A stretch of DNA of 64,000 nucleotides from NCBI RefSeq assembly GCF_029867415.1, contig NC_081183.1, forward strand, positions 34,120,655-34,184,654, in the 5' to 3' direction. The notes beneath the pieces were generated by a model. That model did no database searches. It worked only from the letters and a program-made list of their open reading frames with translations, and was not told where the DNA came from. The stretch is from Vicia villosa. Its lineage: Eukaryota; Streptophyta; Magnoliopsida; Fabales; Fabaceae. This document shows positions 1-9,473 of the stretch, in pieces. Numbering within the stretch: position 1 is the first letter of the stretch; each line of letters begins with the position of its first letter. The position numbers and the translations under genes are program-made.

Positions 1-1072
1 CAACATCGAAGGGACATCGAGGGACCATGATCTTTTTATCGAAGGGGCTATGATGATTTATTTGTAGGCAACCTTGCTAAGACATCCCTACGTTCGAGGG
101 ACTTGACCATTTAATTCGTAAGACAACCAAGAGGGGCGTACCCTAGAGGTGAGTGTGTGCGAGTGAGTTAGATTCGAGTATATTATCTTGAATTGTGTTA
201 GCTACGATTTGTTTTTAGTCTTAGCATACACGCCTAATTACTAGCAGTTAATATTTACAAAAAATTAAAGTGCGGAAAAATAAAGTTCCTACGCTATTAC
301 ATGGCTTCGGGGATGGGGGGTACATAACCAAAACGAGGATGAAAATTATTACAAACCCGAACAAAAACTAAAGCGGAAGTAAAAAGAAATAGTATATACA
401 AAACATTAAGTATAAAATTGCGAATGTCCACAAAAGTCCAAGAGTCTCGAGTGTTGTACCTCACAAGAAGCAAGAAAATGTTAGTAGCAATGCATAAAAA
501 TAATGAGAAAAAAAAGAAAAAGTATTATTCAAAATTAACTAAGAGAATTCTAATAATTAACACATGAATTATAAAGAAATATTTAAAGATTAAACAAATA
601 TTTTTTTTTTTTGGTATTTTTAATAAGAAAAACAAAAAAAATTAATTCTAAAGTCTAACTCTAACATTTTTTATATTTTCATTATTCTTCATTGAATTAA
701 AATAAATAAACCAAATTGATTTTTTTTTTGTTTTGTTTTAGAACTAAGTTAATCTAACAAATTGAAATTGTTGGTAATACTAAATTTAATGGAAAATAAT
801 AAAAAAAAACTCAAATGGGGCTGCGCCCTAATTTTAGACATCACCAAAACTTGGTTTTCTTAATTCTTCTCATTCACCAAAAGCAACTATGGACATGGTC
901 TCATTATAAAAGGAACTTATGGAACAAATCTCATGCTACCAGTAGAAAAACAAATTAGTGATGGACCACATAAATGATCTTTGACTTTTCAAACTTAACC
1001 AAATAACCAACGAGATTGCGACACATGGCAAAGAGATAATTAAAAAAGAAAAAAAAATAAAACAACACAACA
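1..1072 (-). mobile_element. Ogre-A 3' LTR, distal part (enters from left of window)
   Basis: This AT-rich stretch reads, in reverse complement, like the middle-to-late part of the Ogre-D LTR near 62480-62960. Both have a run of 'cgaggga' motifs (here 1-120) followed by a segment around 280-310 that matches the reverse complement of 62500-62530 ('cctacgctatt' region). With 9474-11020 it forms one LTR split by MULE-1: the Ogre-A 5' LTR at 15896-17395 contains sequence from both the U5 end and the proximal part, joined by a deletion. The U5 end and the target duplication lie left of the window. No host gene is seen here. Confidence 0.6.
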
Positions 1073-1081
1073 TAGAAACAG
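1073..1081. repeat. MULE-1 target site duplication, left
   Basis: TAGAAACAG, repeated exactly at 9465-9473. A 9-bp duplication is the usual Mutator-superfamily product and fixes both ends of MULE-1. Confidence 0.93.
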
Positions 1082-1369
1082 GAATTTTTTTTTTTGAATA
1101 TCCATTTTTTTAAAAAAAAATTCAGAAATAACCAACTTTTCAAAACAATTCCCCAAATGTCCATTTTTTGCTAAAAAATACACGTTGTCGCCAGGGGGGG
1201 TGGCGACAACACTGGGCCTGTAGAGCATTCGCCAGTGGGCCTGGCGCCCATGTGTATTTTTTAGGTGTTGTCGCCACCCCCCCTGGCGACAACACCCCCC
1301 CTTTATTTTTTTTTTCTTTTTTTTTTTGTAATTTTTTTTCTTTAACATTATTTTCTCTTAATTTTTTTT
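1082..1369 (+). repeat. MULE-1 left terminal inverted repeat
   Basis: Inverted match to 9172-9464, starting GAATTTTTT and running through A/T homopolymers, two GC-rich palindromes (1184-1210 and 1267-1293), a T-rich stretch and 'ctttaacatta'. Each palindrome has arms GTTGTCGCCA / TGGCGACAAC around a 7-base G or C run. Confidence 0.9.
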
Positions 1370-1675
1370 ATGTTATACTTTTCAATTATTATTTCAAAAT
1401 GGATTTTTTAAATAATTTTTTTTTCATGGTATTATGTTTTCGGTAATTTTTTACTTTCAATATTAATGTTTTCGGTACTATTTTCTCTTAAATCTTTGTA
1501 AATTTTATTGGTTCCAAATATTTTTTCCATGGTAATATTTGGTAATTTCTTTCAATATGTACCATGAACTTTTTTTTTATTTAGTAATTTTTTTTGTGTT
1601 GTAACCCATAAAATTTATAAAAAAAAAGTTCATTTCATTGAAAGAGTAAATTACAAACATCATCGAAACTAATAA

Positions 1676-4081
1676 CTATGTTGTGGAACTAGATCCACGA
1701 TTGGGACATTTGGTCCTATTATGTCCTACCTCACGACATATACTACACTTCCTCTGCATTTTTTCAGTTACGTCCATCTCGGTTCTAATACGCCTGCTGT
1801 TTGGTCGACCGCTTTTATTCCGACGCATTAAATCGTTATGCCAAACTGTTTCCCCCTCGTACACAGGCCAATATGCTTCCATTGCTACCACCGGAAAGTA
1901 ATTGTCGTATACGTTGAGCAACGTTGATACCTTGTAAATTTCTGATACCAAAGATAATGCATCAAAGTGAGTATGTGAACATGCTGCAAGGACATGGGAG
2001 CAAGGCATGCGATATGCTTGAAATTGGCCACAGTCGCACCAACGATCTGGGATATTGACGCGATACTGTTGTCGTGGAAGTCCCTGGTTGTGGTCAATTG
2101 TTTCCTTTACACTGAAGGTGTGGCCATGACGGTCGAACTCGGTCACCCGATGAGTGTTACCCTTGGCAGATTCCTGTTGTATATATTTCATGCAGACATC
2201 GCTATATACCTGTTGTGTTTGTAACACTGAATTCCACCTCTTACCTCGTGTGGCGAACAAAGTTGCCATCCGAAAATACGTAGCACTAACAATGGCAGTT
2301 ACAGGTAGGTTTCGTATGCCTTTGAAAACCCCGTTCATTGATTCCACAAGATTTGTAGTCATGTGGCCCCACCTAGCCCCATCGTCGTATGACCTAGTCT
2401 ATCTTGCTCTATCAATGCTGTCAATCCACCTCCCTGCATCTGGATTTGTCAACGCTATTTCTCGGCGGTAGTATTGAAATCCAGGTTGGTTTAAGGCATA
2501 CCCCGCGTTCACCAAGTGGTTCTTCAAAAATTTATCCTTGATCTCTCTCATAAAATTCTGTGCTATGTGCCTAATACAGTAGACATGCTTAGACGGAGGG
2601 TTGTGCCAACCATTTGCCGGATTGTTGTATGCGCTGTCAATAGAAGCGTGCCTGTAAGAAATCAAACAAAGATTAGGTTGTGGAGCGACTCTAGCTCGGA
2701 GATTCTTCAGAAAGAAACCCCAAGCAGCAGCTGTTTCGCCTTCTACCAAAGCAAATGCTATTGGAAAAATGTTGCTATTTCCATCCTGCGCGACCGCCAT
2801 CAACAAAGTTCCCTTGTATTTCCCATACAGCCACGTTCCATCAATTTGAATAATCGGCTTGCAAAAACCAAAACCGACGATGCATGGTTGAAACGCCCAG
2901 AATAGTCTATGGAAGATTCCATTACCTTCGAGAGGGGTTCCGTCCTGGGACTGTGCCGGCAGTGTCTCCAATATACTAACAGTCCCAGGTGAATACAATT
3001 GCAGTGCAGCCAGGTAGCGAGGAAGTTGTTGGTACGATTCCTCCCAGTTGCCGTAGACTCTTTCAATTGCTTTCTGTTTCGCCAACCAAGCCTTTCTGTA
3101 CGAAGGTCTGTATTTGAACACAGAAACGCAATGAGAAATAATTGTCTTCACCTTCAGGGATGGGTCAGTTTCGACCAGAGGAATGATGGTATGACATATC
3201 ATGTCATGACTGAGTTTTCGATGATCTTGCGCCATGTTAGTGGTGACGCAGGTGTGGGCTTGAGATATCGAACGTATCACCCACGCGTTAAACTTCTTTC
3301 TGAACGATGCCTTCAGCATGTATCCACATTCCGGGTTTTTGCATGCAATAGTGACTCTCTCTGGATTTGATCGATCGGCTTTAAAATCAACACAATTTGC
3401 TAAGTGCCAATTTTTTATAGCCAACAGACAATCATCCTTCGAACGAAACGTGTCACCCTCTTTTAACTCCTCGCTTGACCTCATGTATGGATTGTAGAAC
3501 ATATCGGACGATGGCTCGTCCTCTCCTAAATTAAGCGTTGTGAAATGTGCCGGAGGTGAATATGCATGTGTATTCGGTACTCGATCCGGTACTGGAACTT
3601 CTTCGTCACCTTCATCTTCGGATTCACGATTCACCAACTCATCAACAACATCTTCTATATCAGTTTCTTCGTCAATGACATGCTCGGGTTGTTGTTCGTC
3701 ATCAACAACAGGATCAATAACTTGTGACTGAATATTTTGCGAAGGAGCATTTTGTTCAACCACTATGTACAGTTCCAGATAATCATAACCAAAATGCTCA
3801 TGGGTGAGGAACATGTTTTGAACCTCTAAGTCAGTTGTTATCTGTGATTGACAAAATATGACTGAGTTGTTAGGTTGAAGAAGGGGTTGTCGGTAAAATA
3901 TCTGAGAAACTTGTTCTCTTATTTTGGATTCGATTTTCCTTTTTAGATAAGAGAAATCTGATTGTCTATTTAGAGCAAAACGTGTTGAGTTTGTGTTTCT
4001 AAATAGAAAACCGTTTGTGTCGCAGTGGTATGTCTCACCATTCATATGAACACGAACTTTGAACTGCGAGGTGGATGCCAT
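1676..4081 (-). pseudogene. MULE-1 transposase (mudrA type), disabled
   Basis: About 800 codons read from ATG 4081, which I chose because the mature-looking N terminus begins there, ~115 nt below a TATATAGG at 4195-4202. Visible in order: an N-terminal basic/beta-rich region (1-120), an acidic linker, a MuDR-type DNA-binding region (about 205-280), a MULE transposase core with 'DGTW' (first catalytic Asp, ~414), a SWIM zinc finger CDC...CSH (~682-697) and a C-terminal CCHC knuckle CSICREVGHNRTKC. Two lesions are plain. The second catalytic Asp in the usual 'ISDRH' is Tyr (codon TAC at 2654-2656, ~476). An in-frame TAG lies at 2399-2401 (codon ~561), and the frame resumes immediately after it. 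No frameshift is seen. The family catalyses cut-and-paste transposition; this copy should not. Confidence 0.92.
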
Positions 4082-4664
4082 AATTTTGATATGTGTTTGT
4101 GAAAGAAGAAATGTGAGAATTGTGTTGTGTTGTAAAAGGAAGAAATGTTTGGGAAAGTTGTGATGGTTGTAAAAAATAGTATGTGAAGTAGTTCCTATAT
4201 ATGATGCAAGAAATCTTACACAAGGGTAATGCATGCAAGAAATTAAGCAATAATTCTGCACAAGATAGTAACTTTGACATGACTAATGCATGCCACAAGA
4301 GAATCTCGTCCCCACCTCTTACACAAGGGTAATGCATGCAAGAAATGAACCAATAATTCTGCACAAGATAGTAACTTTGACATGACTAATGCATGCCACA
4401 AAAGATAGGGCTGCATGCATGAAGATAGGGGGAATCGTTGCAGGAATCTATCAGGAATCGCTTCAGGAATCATTACAGGCGCATGCTAGGGTACAGGAAC
4501 TCGTTTCGGACGCATGCTAGGGACAGAAAACAGATGGGGACCATGTGGGGCCCTAATTTTTATTCTTCAAAATTATTGTTTATGTTTTTCCCTTGTAAAT
4601 GAAACCCTAATTGTCCCTCTATAAATTAGGGTTTCTTGTGTGCATCAGTACACACACGAAAAAA
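4082..4664. promoter_or_regulatory. Divergent promoter region of MULE-1 with tandem repeat
   Basis: Lies between the transposase ATG and small gene A. It holds a 103-bp direct repeat (two copies, 4215-4408) containing GAATCTCGTCCCCACC (first copy, 4301-4316), which recurs in the array upstream of the PMD gene. It also holds a run of CAGGAATC-like units (about 4430-4480). TATA boxes: TATATAGG at 4195-4202 for the minus-strand transposase and CTATAAAT near 4618-4625 for small gene A. Roles are inferred from position. Confidence 0.6.
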
Positions 4665-5033
4665 ATGAGATCTCGAATAAGGCCAGATAGCACGCACCGG
4701 ACTACTGAGCCTCCACCACCTGTAAGGCGTTTGGACTATCAACCTCCCATTGTTCGAAGAAACGGATACGTTATTTTCTCTGCCGTCAAACCTCCCATGC
4801 AGGTAATGTTTTGGAACATTCAATCCATGGACCAGCTTAAGAGAACCCTTCTCAGGTTTTTGGAGGGAGAGTGGAGTCAAGGCGAACAAATCAGATCTAT
4901 CAAGAGTCTTAGAACAAGGGGAGGTGCTTTTCTTGAAAGACAGCGTTGGTGGGAGACAATGGAGGACGACATTCAATGCACTCGAATGATGGAGGACAGA
5001 GAAGACATTGTCCTAACCGTTGTAATATCCTAG
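4665..5033 (+). CDS. MULE-1 small protein A (122 aa)
   Basis: A single-exon ORF. The ATG at 4665 follows an A-run 45 nt below the TATA box CTATAAAT at 4618. An upstream in-frame ATG exists at 4611 but lies before the TATA box, so I did not use it. The N terminus is basic and proline-rich. The rest has a short hydrophobic strand pair, an amphipathic helix ('LKRTLLRFL'), a basic strand ('IRSIKSLRTRG'), and ends in an acidic 'DREDIVLTVVI'. That order matches small protein B, the MULE-2 companion at 28957-29328 and the first ~115 residues of the MULE-1 transposase. I know no function. The layout resembles a PB1-like interaction domain, which is inference. Confidence 0.7.
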   Translation: MRSRIRPDSTHRTTEPPPPVRRLDYQPPIVRRNGYVIFSAVKPPMQVMFWNIQSMDQLKRTLLRFLEGEWSQGEQIRSIKSLRTRGGAFLERQRWWETMEDDIQCTRMMEDREDIVLTVVIS

Positions 5034-5264
5034 ATGTTGCAGTTTCTTTATCATTTCAGCTACTTCTGTACCGTCCAATTAAATGCTCTGAGCATATATT
5101 AATGAAATGTTTTGTTAACATTACAAAGTTTCCAATTAGTATTTAAGTTATTAATAATTAGCAAAATTATTTTCCGCGGTATTTCACCCACTATAAATAA
5201 AGGTGTGTGTGTGTGTGGAGTTGAAGTACCAACTCTTTCTTCATTCTTACTGCAAACACTAAAA
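5034..5264 (+). promoter_or_regulatory. Promoter and 5' UTR of small gene B
   Basis: Short AT-rich spacer with TATA box CTATAAATAA at 5191-5200, followed by a TG microsatellite and a pyrimidine-rich leader to ATG 5265. The spacing matches that of small gene A, which suggests an independent transcription unit. Confidence 0.55.
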
Positions 5265-5588
5265 ATGAACTCAGTTTGGGCTGTCGTTTTTTTTGAGGAA
5301 GGTAGTCACATGCGTGTCTGCCTTAACCCCCATTGGAATTTCCAGAGAATTGTTAGAGCCATCAACACTGGGTTTCGTCAACTAGATGGTCCGAACAGAA
5401 AAGTTAAACAGATAGATTACCGTTGTCCATACATTACGTTGACGGATAATAATCCAGAAGGCACCTACATGTATTACTGGGACCGTGTGAAAGACGATGT
5501 GGACGTGGATCTAATGTTTTGGACACACAGTGGAGAGGTTAACCGAGGCGTTGAAAATCCACTTGTTCTTGCAGTGATACTCGAGTAG
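5265..5588 (+). CDS. MULE-1 small protein B (107 aa)
   Basis: A complete ORF. The ATG at 5265 sits in an A-rich context ~70 nt below TATA box 5191-5200; an open stretch reaching back to 5112 precedes the TATA box and is not used. The pattern is hydrophobic strand (VWAVVFFEEG), second strand, helix (FQRIVRAINTGF), basic strand with 'IDYRCPY', then acidic 'DDVDVDLMFWTH' and a closing hydrophobic strand (LVLAVILE). The same pattern, including 'YR-P' and a 'D-V--MF--H' block, occurs in the N terminus of the transposase at 4081. This supports a free-standing relative of that domain, perhaps a partner or titrating protein. Function is unknown. Confidence 0.75.
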   Translation: MNSVWAVVFFEEGSHMRVCLNPHWNFQRIVRAINTGFRQLDGPNRKVKQIDYRCPYITLTDNNPEGTYMYYWDRVKDDVDVDLMFWTHSGEVNRGVENPLVLAVILE

Positions 5589-5981
5589 TTTAGATTAAGT
5601 GTTGTTGTGTTTGTTGCAATGATCGAGCGTGTACTACAAGTTGTTATGTGTTATTTTCTTAGATGTTTTGGTTTCTGTGTTGGTTATTGTCAATGAACCT
5701 TTTTAATTAATGAATGAATTAATGTTTTCCATAATATATATCTGCGCTAGTTTAATATAAAAGTCTCAAAATCTATTATAATTGTATGTTTTAAATGAAT
5801 TAAAAATTATGATAATGCATGTCACAAATTATGATAATGAATTAAAATCTATTATAATATAAAATTCTCAACATCTAAATAAAAAATAAAAGTATATGAT
5901 AAATCGGTGCATGCAATGGTTTAACATAATTTAGCATGACAAGAATGCATGCCTCTATAGCAATCTAGTCCCCCCAACACA
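5589..5981. other. MULE-1 spacer between small gene B and PMD promoter
   Basis: AT-rich with no ORF of note. Contains the 3' flank of small gene B and degenerate 'aaatctattataat' repeats. Near 5945 a 'gcatgcc...ctagtcccccc' segment is a diverged relative of the repeats at 4215-4408. Confidence 0.5.
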
Positions 5982-6196
5982 GACATGACAAGACAAGACA
6001 CTGCAGGGAATCTCGTCCCCACCACAGACTTGACGGGACAAGACACTGCAGGGAATCTCGTCCCCACCACAGACTTGACGGGACAAGACACTGCAGGGAA
6101 TCTCGTCCCCCCCACAGACTTGACGGGACAAGACACTGCAGGGAATCTCGTCCCCACCACAGACTTGACGGGACAAGACACTGCAGGGAATCTCGT
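5982..6196 (+). repeat. 45-bp tandem array upstream of the PMD gene
   Basis: About 4.8 near-identical copies of a 45-bp unit containing 'gacgggacaagacactgcag' followed by GGAATCTCGTCCCC. It ends ~20 bp before the TATA box (ggctataaat, ~6215-6224) and ~120 bp before the PMD start codon. Open frames through it are low-complexity by-products. Position suggests promoter or enhancer units, or transposase sites. Confidence 0.85.
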
Positions 6197-6318
6197 AATA
6201 ACCTATGCATTTTGGCTATAAATATGTTCCCAAACTTGTTCATTTTCTTCATCACCTCTTATACTTTCATCAGTGCAACTTATCATCAGAGCAACTTTGT
6301 GTTTCATCATCAACAAAC

Positions 6319-8615
6319 ATGTCTCTCCTAACTATGGGTCAAGAGCATCGAGGCACCATTGCAAACATTGCCACTTATGTAAGTTTGAGTAAACACTTAA
6401 TTTTTTTTACTTAAATTTACTAATTTCAAATACTTATGGGAGGTGTTTTTTTTATAGGATGTCACGAGATTTAGGACCCGTGCTGGTAAGATGAATGCTC
6501 CTGACCCTTTGATTGTGGACTACGTTAAACGTGCGGGATTTGGTGAGGTAATGAACTTAACACATACCTCAGTTGATATGAAGTTTATATTAGCATTGTG
6601 TGAGCGTTGGAGGCCTGAGACTCATACTTTTCACCTTCCAATGGGTGAATGTACCGTCACTCTAGAGGACGTGTACATGTTGTTGGGTCTCAAAACAAAT
6701 GGAAAGGCAGTGTATGGAAATGTCCAACAACCAAACGCCCTATGCGTCGAATTGTTGGGTGTGGATTTAATAGAGGGTGAGGGGCAACAAAGGGGTAGGG
6801 GCCAAGGTATAAAGCTTGCTGGCCTTCAGGAAGCTTATGTTGGGCTTAAATTGGATCAGTTTTCTGACGAAGAAACTATACTGCGGAAAACTAGGATGTA
6901 TATTATGTTGTTGTTTGGTAGGTTTCTATTTCCCGAAGGCACGGGAAATAGTGTTAATTTTATGTACTTGTGTTTACTTGGGGACATTGATGCAATAAAG
7001 ACATATAGTTGGGGTTCGGCTGTGTTGGCATACCTATATAGTTCCTTATGCAAATATGCAAAAAAGGATAGTTGTACATTTAGTGGATGTGCATTCTTGC
7101 TACAAGCATGGGCATGGTGGAGGATGCCGGTATTGGCCCCTGCAAATCCAAACAGTTACGCCTTCCCTTACGCTTCAAGGTAACTTTTGGATCTTATTTT
7201 AATTATTGCTTTTTATTCTATTATTATTTGTAACTATATTGATTTATATCTTTTAATGTGTTTAGGTTCAATGCACTCGGAATGGATTGGTCCAAAACGC
7301 CTGATTCCAAAATCATTTTCTACCGCCAGCTATTAGATCGACTAGGACCCCAAGAAGTAATACCTCTAAAAATGTCCATTTTCTAAATATATTTTTAAAA
7401 ATAACTATCTTCTATATTCTGAAATTAATATTATTTGCTTTGCAGTTTATTTGGCGTCCTTACTTGGAATTGGACCACGTACCCGACCTTGACGAGGCGG
7501 CTATTTGGACAGCAAAATCACCCATCATACGGTTCACCACTGTGGAGATGCACCCGAGTGACCGTGTGAAGCTCCAATTCGGCATGCATCAAGGTATCCC
7601 TGACCCACCTGAGCCTGACTGTTTGGGACGTTGGCATCTTGCGAAGGTTAGCGAACAGTGGTACGTACAAAATTACAAGTCCTTTGCCATAGAGCAGCGT
7701 AAAATATGGGCTCGTCGATCAAAAACGGTTCTAGAATTTCCTGTGGCGCCGGGAGAAATGAAGCCAACTGTTGAGTATGTAAACTGGTACAGGTCCGTCA
7801 CAAATCTTGAAATGATTGTGTCTGCCCCTTTCTATTTAGCTGACCCGCGAGCACAACCTCCATATTTTGGAGGACAACAACAACCACCACCAAATTACCA
7901 CCAACAACAACAACAACCACCGCCACCAAATTACCAACAACAACAACAACCACCACCAAATTACCAACAACAACATTACCCACAACAACACCAACAACAA
8001 CAACAACAAAGTTACCACCAACAACCAATGCAACCACAAACACCTTTTTACCAACAACATTCCCAACAACTCCACCCGTTTTTTTCATCCCAAACTCAAC
8101 CACAAAATCAAGAATTCAATGCAGGGAGCTCTTCTAGATCACATTTCCAGGAATTCCATGCGGGGGGCTCTTCAAGATCACCACCAATGACCCCCGACAT
8201 GGGCATAGAAGAAGAATACCCGCAATACACCACATTCGACCAACACACATCACAGTACCCCAGCCAACAATTTGACTTCAACACACCGCCACAACCATTG
8301 TATTTTAACCAAACCGGATCCACCACCAACTTCCAAAACTTCCAGGCTGCACCCACTAGGAGAAATTTTAACCCGCCTAGACACAGCTTCGACAGCGCCG
8401 CGGGCACCCGCCTATCCTATGGAGGGAATTCTATAGGTCAAGATGTTGAAGACCCAGGTTTCATTCAGGGACCGTCGACTATGGCACAAGACGTACCAAA
8501 TAGAAGGGGGCGTGGTCGCGGGAATAGGGGGGCTTTACCAACTCGTGACCCGTCTACACGACCCATTCGGCAACCTCAATGTGGATCGTACCATGGTCCA
8601 CGTGGCGCGCAATAA
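6319..8615 (+). CDS. Plant mobile domain (PMD) protein, 4 exons, 680 aa
   Basis: Exons 6319-6378, 6458-7179, 7266-7356 and 7446-8615. All three introns are GT-AG and the phases agree, giving 2,043 nt with one terminal stop. Residues ~25-360 are a plant mobile domain (the 'aminotransferase-like' PMD of MAIN/MAIL1). The diagnostic block is CERWRPETHTFHLPMGE followed by 'TVTLEDVYMLLGL', and 'YVKRAGFGEVM' comes before it. Residues ~430-490 are a Gln/Pro/Asn low-complexity tract. The C terminus is Arg/Gly-rich (RRGRGRGNRG), a possible nucleic-acid-binding tail. Cellular PMD proteins act in the nucleus in gene expression and silencing of repeats; PMD genes are also known as transposon cargo. Here it lies inside a MULE with TATA box ~6215. 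No stop or frameshift is seen, although the transposase next door is dead. Not assigned to a named gene. Confidence 0.88.
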
Positions 8616-9171
8616 GATTTTTATTTGTATCTTGAATGTATTTTGTAATGTTTTTAATTATAATGTATTTGTATCGTTAATGTTTTTTGAAATGTCTTTA
8701 ATTTTAATGTATTTCTATCGTCAATGTATCGTTATTGTATCTTAATATATAATTATTTTAACGAATGTCCAATTTATATTTTAATGTATTTAATATTTTT
8801 TAAAATAATATTATTTTTTTAAAAAAATATTTAATCTTAAAATTTATTTTATAATATAAATATAACATTGTTTTACTAACCAACTTCACAACTATATTAA
8901 CCACAAAAATATAAGTTATTAATTAATTATTTTACTTATAATTCATTAACTACTTCCACTACTTCATTGACCAATAAAATATATATTATTAACCATGTTC
9001 AGACACTAAATTATAAATAAGTTAATTAACATTTATATTCCAAAAATAATTTTAACAAGATAGATAAAAAAAACAATATAAAAAAATTATTGAAAAATTG
9101 TTGTTAAAAAAAAACTAAAAAAAAAACTAACAAAAAATTATTAAAAAATTGTAGTTATTAAAAAAAAATAC
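8616..9171. other. AT-rich 3' region of MULE-1
   Basis: PMD 3' flank, then A/T-rich DNA up to the right terminal repeat. No ORF or recognisable signal. Confidence 0.5.
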
Positions 9172-9464
9172 TAAAAAAAATTAAGAGAAATTAATGTTAA
9201 AGAAAAAAAATTACAAAAAAAAAAAGAAAAAAAAAATAGGGGGGGGGGGGGGGTGTTGTCGCCAGGGGGGGTGGCGACAACACCTAAAAAATGCATATAG
9301 GCACCAGTGGGCCTGGCGAGTTCTCTTAAAGCCCAGTGTTGTCGCCACCCCCCTGGCGACAACGTGTATTTTTTAGCAAAAAATGGACATTTGGGGAATT
9401 TTTTTGAAAAGTTGGTTATTTCTGAAATTTTTTTTAAAAAATTGGTTATTCAAAAAAAAAATTC
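9172..9464 (-). repeat. MULE-1 right terminal inverted repeat
   Basis: Inverted copy of 1082-1369, ending at 9464 directly before the second TAGAAACAG. Contains the same two GTTGTCGCCA / TGGCGACAAC palindromes (9255-9281 and 9338-9363). Confidence 0.9.
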
Positions 9465-9473
9465 TAGAAACAG
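9465..9473. repeat. MULE-1 target site duplication, right
   Basis: TAGAAACAG, identical to 1073-1081. Confidence 0.93.

Larger units (their letters stand above)
1082..9464. mobile_element. MULE-1: Mutator-like transposon with transposase, two small ORFs and a PMD gene
   Basis: 8,383-bp DNA transposon. It is bounded by ~290-bp terminal inverted repeats (1082-1369 and 9172-9464) and a perfect 9-bp target duplication TAGAAACAG. Gene order: broken mudrA-type transposase on the minus strand (1676-4081), then three plus-strand genes diverging from it: small protein A (4665-5033), small protein B (5265-5588) and a PMD protein (6319-8615). Each plus-strand gene has a 'ctataaat' TATA box upstream. 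The element lies inside the 3' LTR of Ogre-A, so it is younger than that element. The transposase is dead, so this copy could only move if supplied in trans. Confidence 0.92.

Noticed and set aside
4611..4664. Upstream ATG for MULE-1 small gene A
   Set aside because: Precedes the TATA box at ~4618, so it cannot be in the predicted transcript.
5982..6196. CRISPR-like spacing of direct repeats
   Set aside because: Units are contiguous without variable spacers, and this is a plant genome.
5921..6255. Repetitive frames across the 45-bp array, both strands
   Set aside because: Forty-five is a multiple of three, so the array stays open in several frames; it lies upstream of the TATA box of the PMD gene.
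7798..8103. Val- or Leu-rich frames antisense to the PMD gene
   Set aside because: Mirror image of the CAA/CCA-rich Gln/Pro tract.
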